Notes under the pieces: generated by a model
Seen by the model: the letters and a program-made list of their open reading frames with translations, nothing else
What the model was told of the DNA's origin: nothing
The model's database searches: none
NCBI GenBank assembly: GCA_003024785.1
Contig: PUQB01000159.1
Span: 414,001-478,000, forward strand
DNA length: 64,000 nt
Direction: 5' to 3'
DNA from: Selaginella tamariscina
Lineage: Eukaryota; Streptophyta; Lycopodiopsida; Selaginellales; Selaginellaceae
Position numbers and translations under genes: made by a program
Part shown: piece after piece, positions 48,827 through 60,435 of the stretch
Layout of the letters: each line of letters opens with the position of its first letter
Numbering within the stretch: the first letter of the stretch is position 1

Positions 48827-48831
48827 AGCTA
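48827..48831. other. empty site matching the nested-element insertion
   Basis: CAAACTAGCTAACTTGAAAA runs through here without a break, with AGCTA once. In copy A the same words are split at 21,049/28,275 by the 7.2-kb element with AGCTA on both sides. Confidence 0.85.
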
Positions 48832-49745
48832 ACTTGAAAAATAAAGTACTCACTTACAATTAACTAAGGTTTCAAATTATACTTGTGCAAATCTTAGAAA
48901 CTTGAACTTAGTAACTATTCCACCTAACGTTACTTGTAGTTAGCATCATTAAAATATTGCAAACATCGAATAATACTTTGATTATGTTAGACCTCCAAAC
49001 CAACTATGTAATATTAAATATATGTTAATAACTGACTTTCCATTGTATTATAAGTTCAATATCATAATCTACTTCTTGAGTTCCACTCTTGAAACATGTA
49101 CTAAGTAAGAATTTATTTTGCACTTTCCATCAAAATGTAGTGTTCATTCTTATATTTAAATATGCCCTTTTTTGAAGTGAAAGATATACATTTGAACATA
49201 AACCTTACCCCATTTGAACACTAATGCTAAATCAAGATTGAATCTTACCTAAATCAAAACTCAATGACATTGTTTGTTCTCAAATCATGTGTTATCCCAA
49301 ATTCATACACCTTAAAAAAAAGAAACATTTTCAATAACATGAAGACTTAGTAATATCACATGATCTACTTCACAAAACTTAGTTTATAAGTCAAAACAAA
49401 CTAACTCATCACATTTATAAAAGTGGATAGTAAATTAACCTTCGCAAGCATAAGGTAAAATAACCTGGCAACTTTAAGGTAAAGTAACTTAGAAAATAAA
49501 GTAATGTAATATGACATGTAACATAAAGTTACCTTTCGAGTGTTCCTTCGATACTAGAGTTCAAAAACTCACACCCACTTACCAAGTAGGTATTCTTTAG
49601 AGAGTTATACATCTCAAGACCAACTCTCGCATAGAATTCAAACATGTTAGCCAAAATTAATAGAGTACTTTAAGAACTTAAAATTAATTAAATCATGAAA
49701 TACAATACAACTTTAGGTAGTCCTATTAACCATGAAAAATAAGTT

Positions 49746-50174
49746 CCAATACCAAGTGTCAAAGTTTTTTTAAGGGCAACATGTAGTTGCCAAGTGGCCA
49801 TCTAGTGTCAACATTGTGTGAGCAACATTAAATCTTTCAAGATAACCACAAAAGCCTAACTTAAATGCCAAATAGGCACAAGACTTAGGGTCCTACCCTA
49901 GGAATGTTCTACCCATATTTAACATGTTAAACTCATTTAAACTAACTAGTAACCCAAATAAGACAAGAAAACGAGGATAAGAGTTTTATAAAAAATAAGT
50001 GTTACTTTCGCTAGAGTTTTTCTAGTATTTAGTGATAACCGAATCATTTATAGTTGTTATTGTGATTCTTCTTTATTTTGGATATTGACTATGGTTACTT
50101 ACCGAATTATATTGATAAGCCTAGATATAATAAGAAATAATTATGCTTAGTGCATTTGGTTGTTTATTGATAAT
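49746..50174. mobile_element. LTR pieces at the end of copy B
   Basis: Primer-site end and LTR start (AAGTGTCAAAG near 49,756), followed by a short LTR end in one orientation and part of an LTR in the other (TTTTGGATATTGACTATGG near 50,077). Broken and rearranged; the family is the same as the complete element. Confidence 0.6.
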
Positions 50175-50960
50175 TCGGTTTATTGACTCTCACCAAACCA
50201 AGTGACTACATCGTCTTTTTATTTATGAGCATTTGAAAATGCTTTCTATTGGTGGAGCAATGGGGAGAAATGTTTTTGGCGTGAAGATGGATTTAATACT
50301 TTGTTTGCATGTAAGAGATATAGTATTAGCAAACATATTTAAACATTGCATTTTAAAGAAAATTATTAAACTAAAAGAACAAAAAAGTTTAAGTATTGGC
50401 TCAAAATCTGAAGATGATAGTAATAATGGGAAAGATGATAGCAATAATGGGAAAGACAATAGCAACTAAGAGGCAAAAATAAAACATTCGGACAAACATG
50501 CAACAAAGAAGAAGTCTACACACCACAAACACTTGAAAAACGAAAGTATGCAGAAACACAAGGGGTCTCAACACCCAAGTTACTCTTTAATGTATAGAAA
50601 TTGACAAAGAAAATAATATGTGATGAATCAGGTGAAAAGATTTACAAAGAACACAATTAACAAACCAGCAGTTAAACATTATTCTTCCACTGAAAACAAA
50701 AAACAAAAATGATGGGTCAAAGAAGAACAAATGACATTCATCAATCTTTATTAGAATCCCACTATATTCTTTGTACAAATTTACTAATTTAATATATCTA
50801 CATGCCATTAGTTCATGTTTATAAATCACTTTCAGAATGTAATTTACTATATTATATACATGAATGTTCCCAAAGAGAAGTAAAAAAACATTAATGAGCA
50901 AAAGATTAGCCATCGGCCGGAAATAATCTACTTAGATATATTCTTTTGTCTAGTTTAAAA
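50175..50960 (+). other. duplicated Lys-rich stretch, copy B
   Basis: Paralogue of 30,086-30,960. A frame of 78 codons at 50,233-50,469 (MKMLSIGGAMGRNVFGVKMD, then a repeated DDSNNGK unit) is longer here than in copy A. No family is recognised. The shared AAAGATTAGCCATCGGCCGG near 50,900 marks the end of the block. Confidence 0.35.
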
Positions 50961-51395
50961 AACTTTTCATAAGCTGTTCACGTATCAAAAAATATGGTGA
51001 TATTTAGGTATATCAAAATTTCCAAAGTGTAATAACTAGACTTATTATAATACACATAATAATTAGATTAAATATATTATAATTACTGAAAAAGAGCAAA
51101 GGTAAAAATAGTAAAATTTTTATTATTTAATTAAAGTAAAGTTATCCACTGGACTTATTAAAAGAAAAGATTTATGTGTCATAATGAAATTAAAAAAGCC
51201 TTATCGTAAATTAAACCCGTATTCAACTGTAATTTAAAGATTAAATTATATCGAATAATTTACTCTTGAAACCATTTCCTTGGGTTCTCCAATATTTTAA
51301 ATAAAAACTGATCTTTAGATTATTGAGAAACTTTTAACGATAAATGTAGAGTTAAAGTATTTTATATATATTAAAAATAACACACGATTCATTCC
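50961..51395. other. AT-rich spacer, nothing recognised
   Basis: No open frame of note and no repeat relation seen to the rest of the window. Confidence 0.4.
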
Positions 51396-51399
51396 TTAT

Positions 51400-51840
51400 A
51401 TGACTAGCACACTTAGAAGTGTCCTAGATAAGAGGTTTTGTCACTTACTTCACGATGCCTGCATATCTCATGATCTGTATATGCTTGCTCGGTGAGGGCC
51501 ACAATGGCCACGTCGTAAGACAGGAACTCTTTGCTGCCGATTGCACAGAGTTGTGCGGTTATGAGATTAAACTGGATGAGCGTATTCTCTTTCAGTGGTC
51601 TCCTTCATGTTGTTCGTGCAGGACTTGAACCGCCGGACGGACTTGCCTTTCGTATGGACTGTCAATCTTCGGCTTATCCACGGCTGCCACCTGTATTGTA
51701 AGACAAGTATATTAAAAACATGTTGTATATTCATACACACATGCAGCGCACGCGCGCACCACACGCAAACACGCACCTTCTTCTTTGAGCTAGAAACTGT
51801 TTCCGCTTTGCTCAAAAGCTTCCTCCGCAGCAAAGACTTC
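51400..51840 (-). other. unrecognised gene fragment, inverted paralogue of 41.3-41.8 kb
   Basis: Minus strand: KSEKSLLRRKLLSKAETVSS (about 51,775-51,840), then after TTACAATACAG an exon VAAVDKPKIDSPYERQVRPA running to VLHEQHEGDH, and in another frame LKENTLIQFNLITAQLCAIG and SKEFLSYDVAIVALTEQAYT up to CRHRE (51,450-51,595). Shared parts with the 41-kb copy (LSYDV, EQAYT, SRHRE) show common descent. Function unknown. Confidence 0.4.
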
Positions 51841-52100
51841 TCACTCTTCGTAGTTATTTGACCTTGGAGGAGCCTGCATTCTTCTGGACTTCTTCTACGG
51901 CATCCATATGGCGATCAAGGGATCGTTTATCCATGTGCTGAAAACCATTATAGACAGCATTAGTATGTTTTATTTACCTGGTTACTGGCTATAAACTCAT
52001 TAGCAATCTTAAACCAAACTGTTCAAGGGGCTTGTTTTGCTTCTTGCTTGAAACAAGCTGTGGAAACTCACGGAGAATACTGCTTGCTGCTGATGATGCT
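51841..52100 (-). pseudogene. unrecognised 3' exons, copy B
   Basis: Copy of 31,045-31,330 with the same MDKRSLDRHMDAVEEVQKN block. Here it runs directly into the KSEKSLL exon on the same strand, which suggests either two adjacent genes or one gene whose frame shifted. Confidence 0.3.
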
Positions 52101-52335
52101 TTTCACCGATGTTGCAATATATAGTTTACAAGTAGATTGTGTGTTGTGTGTGTGTGTGTGAGAGAGAGAGAGAAGAGAGGAGAGAGATTACGTGAGTTGA
52201 GTACATACACAGATACACAGAAAGTATGCGTGTGCATACAATAGTAAGGACATACTCTCTCTCTCTCTCTCCCTCTTTTCAGCATTCACCAACTTTTCAA
52301 ATAAACAATATATAGTGTAATATATAATTTATGAC

Positions 52336-52535
52336 TTACATTGAAGCAGCATTACGAAGGACATAGGAGCTCTGGGATGATTTGTGCAGCAGCCTTGTGG
52401 AGTAACCTGAGACCCTTATTACGATCTCCAGGTAAGCCCGTAACTTCCGTAGCCTTTCGCACAGAGGAAGGTATAAGCGAAACAATAAGGTTGAACGCAC
52501 CAATCCCAAACTCCAGCGCGATACCATCCATAGCT
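52336..52535 (-). pseudogene. IML2/TTC39-type TPR fragment, copy B
   Basis: Reads ALEFGIGAFNLIVSLIPSSV, RKATEVTGLPGDRNKGLRLL, HKAA in one frame, better preserved here than in copy A, and then shifts before the MSF block. The upstream half (the DSKKGIKEDYELSSLC region) is missing: the sequence jumps near 52,526 to DNA that in copy A lies 1.4 kb away (33,176). Confidence 0.6.
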
Positions 52536-53189
52536 ACCGGAAGCTTGGCGACTATGTGTCTCAGACTAGTATCAAAATGTAACCAAAGGTTTATAACTTC
52601 GGTGTTTTGTTTATTTCTCTTGATTTGTTTATTAAAATATATCATAAGGCATTTTATGCACGTTTCACTTTCTAAAATGCGTTCACTAACAGGATCTCCA
52701 GTTTCCTACATATACATGTTTCATATGTGTATGTGCATGTGTGCGTGTGTAAAACATACATCCATATGGACACACACACATAGAGCGAGCAAGCAAGAGA
52801 GAAGCTGCTTGTACGAGAACTTCAGTGAAAGTTTGCCATGCTCTACAAATTATATGCAATATATACATGTGTGCGCTTGCACACACACTCACATTTATGT
52901 AGCGCCGTAACAACTTGCACATTAATATCTTTCAACGATATCCTAAAATATCCCACCTTGTGTCTCTCTCACACACACACAAAATCAAAAATTTATAAAA
53001 AAAGAAAAAGAAAAAGTAGTAAAAGTAAATCAGTTCTTCCAACAATCTTGGACCGAAAAATATTAAAAATGGAATCTATCAAAATATATTCTATGTGAAT
53101 ATAGCTGAATATCCCCAAAGTTACCGGTTAGGGTTTGTGTATTGGAGAGCGACAGAAGCAAACAAATATTTAGGTGAGTTTTATGAATT

Positions 53190-54865
53190 TCAACATAAGT
53201 TTTTTTGTAATTATTATGGTGTCTCCAGGAAGAGGCATTATTAAATGTAGTGAAAAATTAGGTTGTGAATATCTAGTGAAAAATTAGGTTATGAATAACC
53301 ATGTCGAGATTACACGGACCACTTGTAATGTGATTCCTATTTAACTGTGTACATGTTAATGAATTAAGGACATTTCTATCGTGCCTCGTATATATTTTTT
53401 AATTTGAGTTGTTTATGTGTTTATTTTTTCTTTTATTTATTATTATTATTATTGTTATAATGTTTAGTTTTGGCTCTTTTACAATTATTCTCTTAAATAT
53501 ATAAACATGTGTGAATTGTATGAAATAATTAATTCACCATTAAAAATAATTATTTTTGGACTAAAATTAATTTATTTATGAAGGACTAAGTTTGGAAATT
53601 TAATGAAAATAAGAAAGACAATAACATAAGAAAGATAAAATAAAATAAAAATGTAAAATATATAATATTATTAAAGATTTTAGAGCTAACACTTGGTTTG
53701 TTCATAATAATTTAGAATAGAAATAAATAATTAATATTATATATTATTAATTAGTTAAAAGGCAATAATAAATTGTTACAATAGAATATGAATTTCTTAA
53801 TATACTATTGTTGATTGGTAAATTTTTATAAATATATTTATTATATTAATTTATAAAATAGTAATACTAAGATTAAATAATAGACATGTTAGCTAAAGGC
53901 AAAAAAACATAATTATGAAGTATGATATATCTATCAACATATTATTAATGTCTTTTTAAAAGATCACATAATAATTGTTATAATTTTTATTTAAAATACT
54001 GAATTATTCATTGAACGGTTAATTAGTATTAAATTACAAAGCCTACACGCTGCGTGTGATGCATACCAGAGGGTAATTAATATGAAAAGAGGTTGAAATA
54101 CTGTGTGACAGTTGTATTAAAGTTACAATATATACATAATAGATAATTGTAATTAATATTGAATATACATGTATATATTTGAGAAGCTCCAAACAAAGTA
54201 CATAAAATGAATACTTTATTTTTTTTTGCAACAAAAAACATAATGTTAAATATATATGAGCAGCTAAAATAAAATAATAGTTTTAATATACTAGCAAATA
54301 CAAGCACACTAGTGTAAATATATCCAAAACTAAATGAATTTAACATAATTTTGTGCACATACCTCATTACTTATGAATTAAAAATACCACGAGAGCTTCA
54401 CTTGTAAATACTTGCATTAAAAACAATCAAATTTTTTAAAAAAAATTCTCACAATTACCTTTAATCAAGCCATTAAAAATTTCAATATATATAAAAAATA
54501 AGGAAGTTAAATTGAGAGTGAAATGTAAATTTATAAAAAACATATTTATTTAAGACGAAATGATATTTTAAAATATTATTGATGAGAAATGAATAGTTAA
54601 TTATGTGTGATGCTTTATTTATTTATTTGAGTTTACTTAAATGTTAAATTGCTTTATAAATAAATATGCATGCATGTAAACGTACGTATAAATATCTTCT
54701 TCACAATATCTATAATTAACTTATAAAATTAAAAATTAATTTATGATAATTTATAATTATTAATTTCTAATTACTCCCTAATAATAACGTGAATCTACCT
54801 AGAATATTTTTGAAGTAACATATACCTCCACGTGTATTTATTCCTAGGTGTTATTTTCCCTGTTC
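53190..54865. repeat. AT-rich fold-back element, copy B (rearranged)
   Basis: 53,890-54,480 matches the right arm of copy A (35,330-35,880). The block 54,545-54,860 matches 35,885-36,165 and the outer end of the element, but in inverted orientation. A matching left arm is not clear; 53,190-53,880 is AT-rich and otherwise unassigned. Confidence 0.6.
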
Positions 54866-54869
54866 AAGT

Positions 54870-55340
54870 AATAATCTATTAATTTATACAACAGTACCAA
54901 GCTTCAAATACTTTCACCTTTATATGTTTGAACACATATTCCCCCAAAACATTGTAAAAATGTCATTGATGAAGTTTAATGCTACCATTTATGATTATTA
55001 AACTCACTTTATAAATTGGAAAAATATATATTTATTGTTTGTATATAATTTTAAACACATTTTCTAGTATGTGTCTGAAATTATATAGTTTTGTTCAAAC
55101 CATAAGTGTGTATGTGTATAAATTAGATAGATAGATATATATATTGTTTTTCATTTGTATAATGTTTTCTCTTATATAATTACGTCTATCCTGTTGGAAC
55201 ACACAACACTCACGCACACGCAATTTGGTTTGTTTACATCACGTGTGCAATATATATTTAATCTCTAAACAGTTGCAGAATGACAAAACCCCAATGGTAT
55301 ATACCGTCGTACATTGTGTCAGGACCGGATGAGGCGATTG
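54870..55340. repeat. copy B of the 36.2-36.6 kb block
   Basis: Same order of marks as 36,180-36,590, ending at GGACCGGATGAGGCG. After this, copy B continues with about 600 bp of AT-rich DNA (55,341-55,955) that copy A does not have; nothing is recognised in it. Confidence 0.7.
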
Positions 55341-55959
55341 CGGCACTTTACAAATATAATTTACTGTTAATATATGATTTAAAAAAATGGAATATGAATT
55401 ACATGTTATTCAAAATGTTTAACTTATTAAAATTAACAGTATAAATCACTCGATTTCACATTATTATTATTATAAATTTTTTTTATAAATAAGTGCTTAG
55501 TCAATTTTTATTTAATAATATAATAAAAATAAACATGACATATGTCCGTATAATAATAAATTGCATATACACTTAATAAAATATGGACTGGAAATAATAT
55601 TATATTTTAATGCATCCTCAAAAGACATAATTCATTTGGATTTGAATATGTATTTCATTATAAAACATAAATTTTTTCCGATGAAGAGGGTAATTTTATT
55701 CATTATGAAACATAAATCTTTTATTTATTATAAGAAATTTAGTTGCCCTTACAAATAAATGCATTAATATAGTTTAATTTTAGATTACTCTTATGAAGAA
55801 GGTAATTATTTTCCATTACGAAGCTTAAATATTTTATTATAAGAAGTCTAATGAATAACTTTATCCATAGTACACAATAAAATCTTTTATTTAAAAGAAA
55901 AAATAAAAAATTAAAACAATCAATGCTAATTAGAAATAGATAAGGCAGCATTGATACTA

Positions 55960-56560
55960 AAAACATCATATATTCATCTACTTATGTAGCATGGCCAGGT
56001 AGTTACCCTCCCTATAAGGTTAAGTGCCTCGCCTATACATCCATATATCAACTTCTGGCACCAAGGGGCATCACTGAACCTGCTACTCTCTTGCTGTATA
56101 GAACGCTGCTTCTCTAATCCCTCACAACTTGTCCAATCGCGGACTTCTCTTACATACAATAACATCTCATCGCCTTCAAAGCTTGTCAGTTCTTTCTGCC
56201 TCCCAGAAACTTAAGCTGTATAGGGTCATCTCTGATTTAACAAGCGTAGTCTCGGCCTTGTTATCTGAGGCAAAACACTGGTTAAAGACACAAAAGGGCC
56301 TTCATCACTAGCTTCAGATGGTAAGGGGGAAGAAAAATCCAGTATGGGGCTGGCATATACGATGCTTATCCTCGATGTCTTGTTTACATTTACCATGCTT
56401 GTCCAATCCTAACAGGCATATTCTCACTTGACATTTTGAGCACATAATACATTCTATACCACAATGTTCCATGAAAGACCCTACTATGCTCGATTTCAGA
56501 ATATGCATTAAAATTTTGAAAACATAAATGACTTTATTCTTTATTACAGCATTGTTTAGA
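55960..56560 (-). pseudogene. DUF4378 (TRM-like) fragment, copy B
   Basis: Shorter paralogue of 37,180-38,082: MCSKCQVRICLLGLDKHGKC and HTGFFFPLTI near 56,314-56,440, then LEKQRSIQQESSRFSDAPWC and KLIYGCIGEALNL near 56,025-56,120. The DUF4378 C-terminal tail is absent, cut at about 55,975. Clearly a gene fragment. Confidence 0.5.
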
Positions 56561-56569
56561 AACAAATAC

Positions 56570-58555
56570 TATAACGTTCACGAACTACATATTCTCGAAC
56601 CGAATACTAGACCATACGTTAGGGAACTTCTTCTTGAGCTATCTTAGCAACTCAACATCATACTTTTATATATTTTGAATGCACTCAAAGAACACCATCA
56701 AATTTGAGTAAAAAAAATCACACTTTCTAGATTGAAAATACATACTTTGTATGTTCTTTAAGTGCCCACATTTGTAACCATGTCGATGTAGAATCAAGAA
56801 ACTGACTTTTTAAATAACTGTATTCGGTTCAAGATGAAGTCGATATTAAAAATCAACAGCAACTTTTAAAATCCCATTGGATACTGACTTCTTAAAGAGG
56901 TACATGCACCAAAACCCCCATATACTCAAAAGTTCCTCTATCAAGGATATTCTTAACATACTTAAAAAATTAGCAAGCTTTCTTACCTAGTGTTTGAGCA
57001 AAAATGGAGATCTTCAACTTAATGTTCTTGTTAACCAAGGAATCAACCTTGTTCAATAGATTAAACTAATCAATCCCTATATTACAAACAACGTTACAAA
57101 TTTCAAACTTAAAGAGTTAACAATGAAATGCATAAGTGTGTGCCAAATGCCTTCAATATGCAAGTCTTATACTCAATAAATCGCAAATGTAAACTATATT
57201 TTTCAACACTTTTGTTTTTAGTAGATCATGCCATCTACCCCAAGACTGTATTGATAAGAATGCCAAATTGACAAGCTATTATCCCAAGTCTCCATCATGA
57301 TCTCATATGAGATACAACTGTAATCGAGTTAGCCAAGTTAACTAACTTGAACACAAAGTGTGCACTTACAACTAACTAAGGTTTCATGTTATACTTTATT
57401 CAAATCAATAGACTTGAACTCAACAAACTATTCCATCTTACATTACTTGCAGCTAGCGTCATCGAAATACTATAAACATTAGACGGTATTTTGACTACAT
57501 TGCATTTTTTACCAACTGCTAAACATATTTATTATATGTTAATACCCAATTTTTTGTTGTACTATAAGTATAACACCATAGCCTGCTTCTTGAGTTACAC
57601 TCTCAAAAACACGTGCTATAGTGAGAACTCGTTTTGCATTTTCGGTCAGAATGTAGTGTTCACTCTTATGTTTGATTATGCCCCTTTTCCCAAAGTCAAA
57701 GTTGCACATTTGAACATAAGCCTTTTCCCGTTTGAACACTATTGCCAATCGTTGAATCTTGACCTAAGTTAAGACTCAATGGACACTATTCATTCTCAAA
57801 TCATATGTTATCCCAATTTTAAACACCTTAAAGAAAAAGAAAATTTTTCAATAATGTGTAGACTTAACATATTTCACAAGACTTAGTTTGTAAGCCAAAA
57901 CAAATTAACTTGTCATGTCTTGTAGAAGTGTTTGTTAAATTAACCTGTGCAAACGTAAGGTAAAGTAACATGGACAACTGTATGTAATGGTAAGGTAAAT
58001 TAACTTAGGCAAACATAAGGTAAAGTAACATGGCATGTAACTTGGAAGCTATCTTTTGAGTGTTACCTTTGAACATTAAAGTCCATAACCCACACCCACT
58101 TATTAAGCATGTGTTCTCCAAAGAGTTATAGATCTCATGAACAACTCTCCGCACAAAATTCAAATGTGTTAGTCAAAAGTGATAAAGTACTTCCAGAACT
58201 TAGAACTAACTAAACCTTAAAACATACTACACTTTAGGCAGTCCTACTAATGACACTCCGATACCAATTGTCAGAGTTTTAATCTGAAGGGCTAACACAT
58301 GGCAACACGTGGCTACCAAGTGGCCATTCAGTGTCAACACCCTGTGTGAGCAACGCTAAGTCTTCCAAAACAACCCTAAGAGTTTAATAAGTATGAGAGT
58401 TAGGGTCCTACTCTAAGTCCCCTAGAGTGACTACCCTCCGAACCCCAAGGGTTAACCTGAGTAGACTTTAAGATCCTACCCCAGGAGACCTAAACAAGCT
58501 CATGTTCTAAACCCCTCATGATAAAGCTAAGGCATTGTCACTTATCCTTTGAGGA
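56570..58555 (-). mobile_element. LARD-like LTR relic, copy C
   Basis: Internal DNA (56,570-58,248), primer site (CTCCGATACCA, reversed, near 58,255) and about 290 bp of LTR (about 58,264-58,555), cut where the copia relic starts. Broken; no coding capacity. Its internal part is the inverted partner of 45,563-47,030. Confidence 0.75.
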
Positions 58556-59700
58556 ATAAAAGAAAGGAAATCATCAAGATCTCCAGAAAAAGTATATCCA
58601 AGAGCTACCTAACAAGTTCTAGCTTAGTGATGTAAATTCAACTTCGACTCCATTGAGGTGGATCTTCACCTCAATAGAGACATGGCTCCATAAACAGCAG
58701 AAAAAAAAGTAGTGATGGACCAAATCCCATATCACTAGATGGTAGGCAACTTAGTTTATCTTATGGTTTGCACTAGGCTATAATGCTTATGCAATGAGAG
58801 TGGCTTCACAATCTCTCGCCAATCCTGGATATAAGCATTGAGAAGTAGTGAAATAGATCTCAAGGTACTTAAAGGGGACAACAGACTACATCTTGTGCTT
58901 CAAACAACATCTAGAGCTACTCTCCAAAGCTCTAGGGATACACAAATGCTAATTGGGTTAGGGAAATATATCTGCACATATCTACTTCAAGCTATGTGTT
59001 TAGCCCATGAAGCACAACAATTACGTGGAGTAGCCAACGCCAACCCATTGTGACTTTGTTAAGCACAAAAGCAGAATATGTGGCAATTACTCAGGTTGCT
59101 AAGGAGCTGCGTTGTTGAAAGGATTGAGCTACACACAAGATGATGCTACAGCTCTCTTTTGTGACAACCAAGGACCCATAGCATTGACAAAGAACCCTCG
59201 TTTCCACCAAAGGACTAAACATATCCAAGTGTAGTGAGTAGGTTGCTTTGAAAGAGGTGAAACTAGTTTATTGTGACACAACAAACCAAGTGGCAAATAT
59301 ATTCATAAAAGTGCTTCCCTCAAAAAAATTCCAATGACTGCACAAGCTCTTGGTATGTAGAAGGCAAGATTCTCTAGTTCAACTTGAGTGGGAGTCTTAG
59401 GAATATTTTGTATTTTCTGTTGCAATCAAACTAGAGAGTCATGTCAGTCCAACTGTCTATTGGAAGTTGGAATGTCAATATGTGTACAAGGGCTAGAGTA
59501 ATTGCAATAAAGAGAATTGGGTAATAAAAGTTCTTTTTTATTTCATTTCTTTTGTTCAGTCTTTACACTATTCAACTTAGTCAGTAACAATATGAAGTGC
59601 TATTGCATGAGAAGAAGCTTTGATCCTACTTTAGCTTAGCCTACAACAATATGAAGCATTACGAGAAGGAGGTTAGTAATCTCCAAGTAGTAGAGTTTCA
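58556..59700 (+). mobile_element. Ty1/copia relic, right copy
   Basis: Plus-strand fragment of a Ty1/copia element. The RNase H signature FCDNQGPIALTKNPRFHQR (with TKHI directly behind) lies near 59,160-59,235, and the end of pol near 59,330 is followed by a purine-rich AGTTCAACTTGAGTGGGAGT and probable LTR sequence. Broken, several breaks, old. Partner of 44,640-45,560. Confidence 0.8.
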
Positions 59701-60435
59701 AGAGTGAACCTATGGCAAAACATATACTTATTTGACATGTTTCTTAGCAACAAGCAAGTCTCATTCATGACAAAGTGTCCTCTCAAGATGTGTGAAAGAC
59801 ACTTAAGGAGATGTTTAAGCAATGTGTTTGGGAAGCTAAATAAGAGCTCATATGAGAACTCTTTGTACGATATATTGTGACTTGATGAATTCGTTATTTC
59901 TAGTAATTTTGTTGTACAGTAATGTACGAATGCACAAAAATATGTTCCATATGAACATGCATAAATGAAGTTGTGGAATGACCATTCATGATATGGCTAT
60001 GTTCCCTCTAAGTTCTAGGTTGAACCTTTGTTTACAGTTGTACATCTATAAAACCATTTGCCTTTAAAAGCTCTTGGTGTATCTACTCCTATGAAATAAT
60101 AAAATGATGAACATTCAATAAACCAAATGTTAGCAATTTACATGTATTTAATTGCATTGCATATGCATTTGTTTGTGAGGAAGAGAAACATCATCTTAAT
60201 ATACATGAATGAAATGATTGGTTTGAGCATGGAGCCCATGTGGGCAGTACACAACATAATAATCGTCTGGGGAGTATATAATAAGATATTTTTGTGGATG
60301 GTATACAAAAGGATGCCCTAATGTTTTATAATGCTCTTGTAGATGAAGTACAACATGACATCCTATGAACAAAGTACAACAAGATACCCCTATCCCTATG
60401 AGTGAGCTACAATTAGTTATTGTTACATTCCAAAT
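59701..60435. repeat. duplicated unique block, right arm
   Basis: Reverse partner of 43,722-44,460 (shared TAAAAGCTCTTGGTGTATCT and AAACCAAATGTTAGCAATT). No gene is recognised; a 64-codon frame at 60,127-60,321 is not kept in the partner. Confidence 0.65.

Larger units (their letters stand above)
45563..49745. mobile_element. head-to-head palindrome of LARD-like internal DNA, copy B
   Basis: 45,563-47,385 reads in element sense from just inside the primer-site end, and about 47,690-49,745 reads the same DNA in antisense back to that end. Both outer ends match the sequence beside the primer site of the complete element (TTTAGGTAGTCCTA type). This gives a palindrome of about 4.2 kb with a spacer of about 300 bp. 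It is a broken relic with no coding capacity. Confidence 0.75.

Noticed and set aside
50223-50465. Minus-strand frame rich in Leu, Phe and Ser
   Set aside because: Antisense of the Lys/Asp/Asn-rich plus frame; hydrophobic look comes from AT-rich codons.
52341-52910. 189-codon plus-strand frame, the longest after ALA1 exon 1
   Set aside because: It is antisense to the TTC39 fragment and runs into CA/GA repeats; composition is not protein-like.
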